Below, piece after piece: positions 57,953 through 64,000 of a stretch of 64,000 bases of DNA. A program made the translations under genes and the position numbers. Position 1 is the first letter of the stretch, and every line of letters begins with the position of its first letter. Source of the DNA: Corynebacterium suedekumii (GTDB taxonomy: Bacteria > Actinomycetota > Actinomycetes > Mycobacteriales > Mycobacteriaceae). Below the pieces are notes generated by a model that searched no databases, was not told where the DNA came from, and worked only from the letters and a program-made list of their open reading frames with translations. The stretch spans positions 2,294,001-2,358,000 of the forward strand of contig NZ_CP126970.1 of the NCBI RefSeq assembly GCF_030252185.1. The letters run 5' to 3'.

Positions 57953-59030
57953 CGGTCCACCTCCACGGTCGTGCCGTCGGCGACGGTCTCATAGACGGTG
58001 AGCACGTCGCGGGCCACGCTCTGCCAGTCATACCGGCGGGCACGTTCGGTGCCGGCGGCGACGAGCCGGGCGCGGGCGGCGGGGGCGTCGATAAGCGACT
58101 GCAGCGCCGCGGCGAGTGCCGACGCCGAGCCCGTCTCGAAGAGCAGGCCCGCGTCGTCGCAGACGGCGGCGAAGGCCTCGAGGTCACTGGCGACGACCGC
58201 GCAGCCCGCCGCCATCGCCTCCACCAGCACGATGCCGAAGCTCTCACCGCCGGTGTTGGGGGCGACGTAGATGTCGGCGCGGCCGAGGATGAGGGCCTTG
58301 ACCTCGTCGCTCACCCGCCCGACGAACTCCACCCCGGGTGCGTGGCGCGGGCGGCCGCCGCCGATGACGGTGACCCGGATGTCGCGGTCGACGAGGCGGA
58401 GGGCGTCGAGAAGAATGTCCAGTCCCTTGCGGGAGTCGTCGAGGCGGCCGAGGAAGACGATCTCCACCGGCCCCGACTTTTGGTCCTCCGGCACACGGGA
58501 CGCGGCGTAGCGGGAGGTGTCCACCCCGTTGGGGATGAGCACCGGGTCGCCGCCGAGCTGCTCGACCTGCCAGCGGCGCGCCATCTCGGAGACCGCGATC
58601 CCGCCGCGGATCTTCTCCAGGGCCGGGCGCAGCAGCGGGCGGGTCAGCGCCAGCATTCGCGAGCCGGCGCTCGAGGCGTGGTAGGTGGCCACGATGGGCC
58701 CCGACGCCATCCACAACGCCGCCATGGAGTAGCTCGGCGAGTTGGGTTCGTGGATGTGGAGGAGGTCGAATCTCCCTGACCGATGAACTCGCGGATCTTC
58801 GTGCGCACGTGCGGGCCGATGGACAGCCGGGCGACAGAACCGTTGTAGCGCACCGGCACGCTCCGGCCGCCCCGGGTGACGAAGCCGGGCAGCTCCGTGT
58901 CCGCCGACGCCGGCCCGAGGACGCCGACATGGTGGCCGGAATCGATGAGCACCTGCGCAAGGTCAAGGATGTGGGCTTGAACTCCGCCGGGTTCATCGAA
59001 GGAGTAGGGGCAGACGATACCGACGCGCAT
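57949..59030 (-). pseudogene. pimA: Phosphatidylinositol mannosyltransferase PimA, one-base frameshift
   Basis: GT4 enzyme adding the first mannose to phosphatidyl-inositol at the inner membrane face. The N-terminal part (MRVGIVCPYSFDEPGGVQAH) reads to about residue 94 (EFIGQG), and the frame then moves. Adding one G to the run at 58774-58776 gives GRFDLLHIHEPNSPSYSMAAL and joins the rest, including GESFGIVLVEAMA (EX7E motif). Restored length is ~360 residues, as expected. Loss of PimA would be costly for this lineage, so a sequencing error is more likely than a true null. ATG at 59030 overlaps patA by 1 nt. Confidence 0.88.
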
Positions 59031-59893
59031 CAGCCTCTCCCCCGCTTGTCCGCCGTCCACTGCGGCTGCAGCATGTGCCAGTCCGCCGGGTGCCGGGCGA
59101 TATTTACCGCGAACCGGTCGGCGAGGCGCTGGGTGGTGGCGCCCACGTCATCCACGGCGATCTCCTCCGACACGGAGAAACCCCACCCGTCCTCCTCGAA
59201 CCAGCAGTGCACCGCGTGCAGGGCGGCGCCGGTCGCCACCGCCAGCTGGGCGGGCCCGGCGGGCATGGTCGTCTCCTCGCCGAAGAAGTCGACGGCGATC
59301 CCCCGGTCCGTGAGATCACGCTCCCCGAGCAGGCAGACGATGCCACCACCCTCGAGCACCTCCCGGAGCCGGGGGAAGGCCGGCCGCCCACCGGTCAGCG
59401 GCAGGACCTCGAAGCCGAGGGACTCCCGGAACTCGACGAACGCGGTGAACAGCACCTCCGGCTTCAGTCGTTCCGCCACGGTGGTGAACTGGCCGTAATG
59501 ACGGACGAGAAACGTACCCGCCATGTCCCAGTTACCCGAGTGCGGCAGCGCGAGAATGACCCCGCGGCCGGCGGCCAGGGAGGCATCGAGATGCTCCCGG
59601 CCCACCACGCCCGCCGCCAGACGCGCATCCAGTCGCGGGTCGTCCTTCATCGCCGGCAGGCGGAAGGCCTCCAACCAGTAGCGCGCGTAGGAACGCACCG
59701 AATCCCGCACCAGCTCCGCGGTGACGTTCTCCGCCCCCACGACGCGGATGAGGTTGCGCCGCAGCTGCTCCATCCCCCGACCGTGGTCACTGGCCTTGTC
59801 CGCCCCGGCTCGGAACAGTGCCCGGGCCACCGGTTCCGGCAGCAGACGCACCATCCGCCAGCCCGCCAGGTACCCCAGGGCCGCCAGATTCAC
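59030..59893 (-). CDS. patA: Phosphatidylinositol mannoside acyltransferase PatA-like
   Basis: Acylates mannose of PIM with palmitoyl-CoA. 287-residue LpxL/HtrB-type acyltransferase: HSGNWD (H-x4-D catalytic dyad), GERDLTDRGIAVDFFG, and C-terminal ARHPADWHMLQPQW. GTG at 59893 overlaps the pgsA stop by 4 bp. Order HIT-pgsA-patA-pimA is the standard actinobacterial PIM operon. Confidence 0.9.
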   Translation of the reverse strand: MNLAALGYLAGWRMVRLLPEPVARALFRAGADKASDHGRGMEQLRRNLIRVVGAENVTAELVRDSVRSYARYWLEAFRLPAMKDDPRLDARLAAGVVGREHLDASLAAGRGVILALPHSGNWDMAGTFLVRHYGQFTTVAERLKPEVLFTAFVEFRESLGFEVLPLTGGRPAFPRLREVLEGGGIVCLLGERDLTDRGIAVDFFGEETTMPAGPAQLAVATGAALHAVHCWFEEDGWGFSVSEEIAVDDVGATTQRLADRFAVNIARHPADWHMLQPQWTADKRGRG

Positions 59894-60537
59894 TTCGCCG
59901 CCTCAGCGCCGGCCGGGGGCGCGATGGTCTCCCGGGCGCGGTCGTCCCGGTTGGCCAGCATGAGTCGTTGGATGACGGTGATGACCGAACCGGCGGCCAG
60001 CACCCAGATGGCGACGTCGATGGCGTAGGGGACGCCGAACCCCTGGAGACCGACACCCACCAGCCCGATGATGAGCCGTTCGGGGCGTTCGATGAGTCCG
60101 CCGACCATGCGGAAGCCGCTCGCCTCGCCGCGGGCCTTGACGTAGCTGATGACCTGGGAGGACACCAGGACGATGAAGGCGGCGACGACGAGGGAGGGGT
60201 GGGCGTCGTAGGAGTAGATCAGCCACCAGGTGATGGCGGCGAACAGTGCGCCGTCGGTGATCCGGTCGCAGGTGGCGTCGAGTGTCGCGCCGAAGCGGGT
60301 GCCGCCGCCCCGCAGGCGGGCCATGGTGCCGTCGATCATGTCGAAGGCGGCGAACAGGCCCGACAGCACTGCCGCCCACACGAGGTGACCGGTGGGGATG
60401 AGCACGACGGTGATGGCGATGGTCACCGCGGCACCGGCGACGGTGACGGTGTTGGGGCTGACACCCGTCTTCAGCAGCGCCCGGGCGAGCGGTTCGACGA
60501 TGACGGCGGCCGGCCGGCGGCCGTGGACACTAAGCAC
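59890..60537 (-). CDS. pgsA: Phosphatidylinositol phosphate synthase (CDP-alcohol phosphatidyltransferase)
   Basis: Makes PI-phosphate from CDP-diacylglycerol and inositol-1-phosphate, the precursor of PIM. 215 residues, five or six membrane segments. The signature D-x2-DG-x2-AR-x8-G-x3-D-x3-D is complete in the segment starting DMIDGTMAR and ending TLDATCD. GTG at 60537 after GGGGGGA overlaps the HIT gene end by 8 bp. Upstream extension reads antisense-like and was rejected. Confidence 0.92.
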   Translation of the reverse strand: MLSVHGRRPAAVIVEPLARALLKTGVSPNTVTVAGAAVTIAITVVLIPTGHLVWAAVLSGLFAAFDMIDGTMARLRGGGTRFGATLDATCDRITDGALFAAITWWLIYSYDAHPSLVVAAFIVLVSSQVISYVKARGEASGFRMVGGLIERPERLIIGLVGVGLQGFGVPYAIDVAIWVLAAGSVITVIQRLMLANRDDRARETIAPPAGAEAAK

Positions 60538-61105
60538 GGGTCCCCCCGTCGACCTGGTCCCACGCGTCCGCCAGCAGCTTCCGGGTGTCCCGCAGGAGCT
60601 GGGGCAGCACCTTCGTGCCGCCGAGGATGGTGAGGAAGTTCGCGTCACCGGCCCACCGCGGGACGATGTGCATGTGCAGGTGGTCGCCGACGGACCCGCC
60701 GGAGGCACGGCCCAGGTTGAAACCGACGTTGATCCCCTCGGGCCGCGAGACCTTCCGCAGGACCTTGACCGCGTGTTTGGCGAAGACCATCATCTCCGCG
60801 GTCTCGGCGTCGTCGAGATCCTCGATGCTGGCGACCTTGCGGTACGGGATGACCATGAGGTGCCCGGCGTTGTACGGGTACAGGTTGAGGATGGCGAACA
60901 CGGACTCACCGCGGGCGACGATGAGGGCCTCCTCGTCGCTGCGTTTCGGCGCCTCCAGGAAGGGGTCGTGCGGCTCAGCGTGACCGGGCCGCTCGGCGAT
61001 GTACCCCATCCGGTAAGGCGCCCACAGGCGGGTGAGGGCGTCCGGCTCCCCCACCCCGGTGTCGACCCAGGTGTCCTCAGCGCCGCGCTGCAAGGGCTTC
61101 CTCAC
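60530..61105 (-). CDS. HIT-family hydrolase / Ap4A phosphorylase-like
   Basis: 191 residues with histidine triad [10 protein letters not shown]. Relatives in mycobacteria (Rv2613c type) act as Ap4A phosphorylases, so nucleotide cleavage is the likely role. Start at 61105; 29 bp overlap thrS. It links thrS to the PIM genes in one long transcript. Confidence 0.87.
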   Translation of the reverse strand: MRKPLQRGAEDTWVDTGVGEPDALTRLWAPYRMGYIAERPGHAEPHDPFLEAPKRSDEEALIVARGESVFAILNLYPYNAGHLMVIPYRKVASIEDLDDAETAEMMVFAKHAVKVLRKVSRPEGINVGFNLGRASGGSVGDHLHMHIVPRWAGDANFLTILGGTKVLPQLLRDTRKLLADAWDQVDGGTRA

Positions 61106-63122
61106 TCGGCTGCTCGTTGATCCGTTCCTTCACCCACGCGTCGATGAGGTTGACGGCCTCGTCGACGGGCACACCGTTGACCTGGGTGCCGTCGAGGAAG
61201 CGGAAGCTGACGGCGTCGGCCTCCACGTCGCGGGCACCGGCCAGCAGCATGAAAGGCACCTTGCCGGTGGTGTGGGTGCGGATCTTCTTCTGCATGCGGT
61301 CATCGGAGGTGTCCACCTCGGCGCGGATGCCCCGCTGGCGCAGCTGGTCGGTGATCTTCTCCAGGTGCGGGGCGAAGTCGTCCGCGACCGGGATGCCGAT
61401 GACCTGGTGCGGGGCCAGCCACACCGGGAACGCACCGGCGTAGTGCTCGAGCAGCACGCCGAAGAAGCGCTCGATGGAGCCGAAGAGCGCGCGGTGGATC
61501 ATGATGGGGCGCTTCTTGGTTCCGTCGGAGGCGGTGTACTCCAGGTTGAAGCGCTCCGGCAGGTTGAAGTCGAGCTGCACGGTGGACATCTGCCAGGTCC
61601 GGCCGATGGCGTCGCGTGCCTGCACGGAGATCTTCGGGCCGTAGAAGGCCGCTCCTTCGGGGTCCGGCACGAGGGTGAGGCCGGAGGCGTCGGCCACCCG
61701 CTGCAGGATCTCGGTGGACCGCTCCCAGATCTCGTCCGAGCCAACGGACTTCTTCGGGTCCCGGGTGGACAGCTCCAGGTAGAAGTCGTCCAGGCCGTAG
61801 TCCTTGAGCAGGGAGATGATGAAGTCGAGGACGGTGGTCAGCTCGTCCTCGAGCTGGTCGTCGGTGCAGTAGATGTGGGCGTCGTCCTGCGTGAACCCGC
61901 GGGCGCGGGTGAGGCCGTGGATGACGCCGGACTTCTCGTAGCGGTAGACGGTGCCGAACTCGAACAGGCGCAGCGGCAACTCGCGGTAGGACCGGCCCCG
62001 GGAATCGAAGATGAGGTTGTGCATGGGGCAGTTCATCGGCTTGGCGTAGTAGTCCTGGCCCGGCTTCGTCTCGTTGCCGTCCTCGTCATACTCCGCGTCC
62101 AGCTGCAGCGGCGGGAACATGCCCTCCTTGTAGAAGCCGAGGTGGCCCGACTTCTCGAAGAGATCTCCCTTGGTGATGTGCGGGGTGTTGACGAAGGAGT
62201 ACCCGGCCTCGATGTGCCGTCGACGGGAGTGCTCCTCCATCTCCAGGCGGACGATGCCGCCGTCGGGGTGGAACACCGGGAAACCCGAGCCGATCTCATC
62301 CGGGAAGGAGAACAGGTCGAGTTCTGCGCCGAGGCGACGGTGGTCGCGCTTTTCGGCCTCGGCCAGCATGTGCTGGTACTCCTCGAGCGCCTCCTTCGAC
62401 TCCCAGGCGGTGCCGTAGATGCGCTGCAGGTCGGCGTTGGCCTGGTCGCCGCGCCAGTAGGCGGCCGAGGACCGGGTGAGGGCGAAGGCCGGGATGTAGC
62501 GGGTGGTGGGGATGTGCGGGCCGCGGCACAGATCCGACCACTCCACCTCGTTGGTGCGCGGGTTGACGTTGTCGTAGGCGGTGAGATCACCGGCACCGAC
62601 CTCGGTGGCCTCGTCCGAGTTCGGGTCGACGTTGCCCTTGTCCTGCACGAGCTCGAGCTTGAACGGCTCATCCTTGAGCTCCGCGGCGGCGGCCTCGGCG
62701 GACTCGTACACCCGGCGTTCGAAGCGCTGCCCGGACTTGATGATCTTCTTCATCCGCTTCTCCAGCGTCTTCAGATCCTCCGGGGTGAAGGGCTCGGCCA
62801 CCTGGAAGTCGTAGTAGAAGCCGTTCTCGATGGCCGGGCCGATTCCCAGCTTCGTGCCGGGGAACTCGGCCTGCACGGCCTGCGCGAGGACGTGGGCGCA
62901 GGAATGGCGGATCACGGAGCGACCGGCCTCGGAGTTGGCGGGCACCGGGGTGAACTCACCGTCCGTGTCGGGCACGTGGGCCAGATCCTTGAGCTGCCCC
63001 TCGGTGTCCCGGACGCAGACGATGGCGTCCGGGCCCTTGTTGGGCAGGTCAAGCTCCCGCATGGCGGTTCCGACGGCGGTGCCGGCGGGTACCTGGAACG
63101 GGGAAACGGTGGTGTTCACCAT
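61077..63122 (-). CDS. thrS: Threonyl-tRNA synthetase
   Basis: 681 residues, full length: N-terminal TGS, editing domain ([14 protein letters not shown]), class II core with zinc Cys in [10 protein letters not shown], motif 2 [12 protein letters not shown], and C-terminal anticodon domain. ATG at 63122; AAGGAG lies about 15 nt upstream. No T-box leader is seen. Confidence 0.97.
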   Translation of the reverse strand: MVNTTVSPFQVPAGTAVGTAMRELDLPNKGPDAIVCVRDTEGQLKDLAHVPDTDGEFTPVPANSEAGRSVIRHSCAHVLAQAVQAEFPGTKLGIGPAIENGFYYDFQVAEPFTPEDLKTLEKRMKKIIKSGQRFERRVYESAEAAAAELKDEPFKLELVQDKGNVDPNSDEATEVGAGDLTAYDNVNPRTNEVEWSDLCRGPHIPTTRYIPAFALTRSSAAYWRGDQANADLQRIYGTAWESKEALEEYQHMLAEAEKRDHRRLGAELDLFSFPDEIGSGFPVFHPDGGIVRLEMEEHSRRRHIEAGYSFVNTPHITKGDLFEKSGHLGFYKEGMFPPLQLDAEYDEDGNETKPGQDYYAKPMNCPMHNLIFDSRGRSYRELPLRLFEFGTVYRYEKSGVIHGLTRARGFTQDDAHIYCTDDQLEDELTTVLDFIISLLKDYGLDDFYLELSTRDPKKSVGSDEIWERSTEILQRVADASGLTLVPDPEGAAFYGPKISVQARDAIGRTWQMSTVQLDFNLPERFNLEYTASDGTKKRPIMIHRALFGSIERFFGVLLEHYAGAFPVWLAPHQVIGIPVADDFAPHLEKITDQLRQRGIRAEVDTSDDRMQKKIRTHTTGKVPFMLLAGARDVEADAVSFRFLDGTQVNGVPVDEAVNLIDAWVKERINEQPSEEALAARR

Positions 63123-63151
63123 GAGTGTGCTGCGCTCCTTACTGCGCTCGC

Positions 63152-63182
63152 GCAGGCGGCGGCATACCTGGCCGCCGCCTGC
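63152..63182 (-). promoter_or_regulatory. Strong stem-loop in the thrS leader
   Basis: A perfect 12-bp stem GCAGGCGGCGGC (63152-63163) / GCCGCCGCCTGC (63171-63182) with a 7-nt loop lies 30-60 nt upstream of the thrS ATG. It lacks a T run. Direct repeats GAGCGCAG follow it. It may regulate thrS or be a terminator for the upstream peroxidase. Confidence 0.5.
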
Positions 63183-63207
63183 TCAACGTCTGACGTTCGC
63201 GGATCAT

Positions 63208-63225
63208 CCTACCCCGCGGGGTAGG
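63208..63225. terminator. Perfect 18-bp palindrome behind the DyP peroxidase gene
   Basis: CCTACCCCGCGGGGTAGG is fully self-complementary and ends 2 nt from the peroxidase TGA. It could be a hairpin terminator (no T run) or a dimeric regulator site. Confidence 0.4.
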
Positions 63226-63227
63226 CC

Positions 63228-64000
63228 TCACTCGTCCTCGAGGAGGCGTTGCGCCCAGAACCTGTCCCGCTCGCGCCCGTCGGGGCTCGTGCCCGGCGGG
63301 ATCCAGTACACCGCGGAGCCGATGTGGGAGATCCACTCGTTGAGCCGGTCGGCGTCGTCAAGCCGTTGCTGGATGGGGACGTACTGGCGCACCGGGTCCT
63401 GCTGGTAGCAGATGAACACCAGACCGGAGTTGGACAGTTGTTCGCTGCCCGGCTCCGGCGGGAGATCGTAGTTGTAGGGGCGGCGCAGGAGTTTCTGGTC
63501 CGGGTGGTGGGCGCGGGCGACGTGGCTGTCCTTGTCGATCACCGGCAGGCCGTACTTGTCGACGGCCGCGAAATCCGGCTCGTCGAACTCCTCCGTCCCC
63601 GTCAGGGGCGCACCGTTGTGCAGACTGCGGCCCATGGACACCTCCCGGGAGGTGCGGTCGAGCATCTCCCACGTGTCCATGTTCATGGTGATCCGGCGGA
63701 CCACCATCGACGTCGACCCCTGCGCCCACGCCGGCTGGTTACCGGAGATCCACACCTGATCGTCGAAGTCCTCGTCCTGTCGGGGGTTGACGGTACCGTC
63801 CACCTGGCCGAAGAGGTTGCGGGGCGTGGTGCCCTCGGAGACGGAGCCGTCGGCGTGGAGGAAGCCCTGCTGGAGCCAGGCCACCCGGGCGTAGTCCACA
63901 CCCGAACGCACGAGATGCCGGGTGGCGTGAGAAACCATGAGCGGATCATCGGCGCACACCTGGATGACCAGGTCGGACTGGCCCCACTGTGGATCCAGTT
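63228..64000 (-). CDS. DyP-type (EfeB-like) heme peroxidase, 5' end beyond the window
   Basis: C-terminal ~257 residues of a dye-decolourising peroxidase. The distal-site motif appears as NLFGQVDGTVNP (Asp of GxxDG), followed by MGRSLHNGAPLTG and the proximal His/Arg region near VARAHHPDQK. The segment PRNLF...YNYDLPPEPGS is typical of the Tat-exported EfeB of iron-uptake systems, so efeO/efeU may lie to the right. The signal peptide is outside the window. Confidence 0.88.
   Translation of the reverse strand, partial: LDPQWGQSDLVIQVCADDPLMVSHATRHLVRSGVDYARVAWLQQGFLHADGSVSEGTTPRNLFGQVDGTVNPRQDEDFDDQVWISGNQPAWAQGSTSMVVRRITMNMDTWEMLDRTSREVSMGRSLHNGAPLTGTEEFDEPDFAAVDKYGLPVIDKDSHVARAHHPDQKLLRRPYNYDLPPEPGSEQLSNSGLVFICYQQDPVRQYVPIQQRLDDADRLNEWISHIGSAVYWIPPGTSPDGRERDRFWAQRLLEDE

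Noticed and set aside
63123..63227. T-box riboswitch upstream of thrS (also considered for alaS, aspS and hisS).
   Set aside because: No T-box core motif or long structured leader is recognisable; the gaps are too short.
1..64000. tRNA, rRNA, insertion sequences, prophage or plasmid origin.
   Set aside because: No transposase, integrase, terminal inverted repeats or cloverleaf-like sequences were seen. All sizeable gaps were inspected.

Overview
This 64 kb window is chromosomal DNA from a high-GC actinobacterium, almost certainly a Corynebacterium. The gene order is the conserved corynebacterial backbone: carA-pyrCBR, nusB-efp-pepQ-aro genes, alaS, aspS, hisS, rel-apt-secDF, ruvCAB, then the phosphatidylinositol-mannoside (PIM) genes and thrS. 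PIM synthesis and the CE1758/CE1759-type luciferase-like pair point the same way. The species cannot be named from sequence alone. I see no rRNA, tRNA, CRISPR array, insertion sequence or phage gene.

Layout. 1-3.9 kb: pyrimidine operon (pyrR-pyrB-pyrC-carA, minus strand) with a probable PyrR-binding hairpin beside the pyrR ribosome binding site. 3.9-6.3 kb: an NAD-epimerase-like protein and two YbjN-domain proteins. 6.3-16 kb, minus strand: ppk2, nusB, efp, pepQ, most shikimate-pathway genes (aroQ, aroB, aroK, aroC, aroE), a minimal prepilin peptidase, mltG and ruvX. 16-23.2 kb: alaS, rarA, a phosphotransferase-fold protein and aspS. 23.4-27.7 kb: a secreted zinc protease, a frameshifted SNF2 helicase and a divergent HEPN-CBS protein that appears to share one symmetrical promoter with it.

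27.7-36.7 kb is the most accessory-looking part. It has an AT-richer spacer with tandem inverted repeats, a strong promoter with an operator-like palindrome driving a flavin monooxygenase/FMN reductase pair, and serine dehydratase. These are followed by a minus-strand operon of an FGGY sugar kinase, acireductone dioxygenase (mtnD), enolase-phosphatase (mtnC) and glpD, which looks like a partial methionine-salvage cluster with a non-standard kinase. 36.7-54.9 kb returns to housekeeping: hisS, a metallo-hydrolase, tpx, a cyclophilin, a small secreted protein flanked by two strong terminators, a 5'-nucleotidase, rel, apt, a peptide-binding lipoprotein, secDF, yajC, ruvCAB and yebC. 55-61 kb: tesB, a GT87 mannosyltransferase and the PIM operon (HIT, pgsA, patA, pimA, a LemA-like gene). 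61-64 kb: thrS and a DyP-type peroxidase cut by the right edge.

The most striking signal is a set of three single-base deletions (SNF2 helicase, mtnD, pimA). Each is explained by a G4 run read as G3 on the coding strand, and two lie in the same TCTCCC(C)TG context. This suggests either a systematic sequencing error or real homopolymer contractions. Several genes also have a TAnnnT -10 box exactly 6-8 nt before their start codon, so leaderless mRNAs are probably common here.
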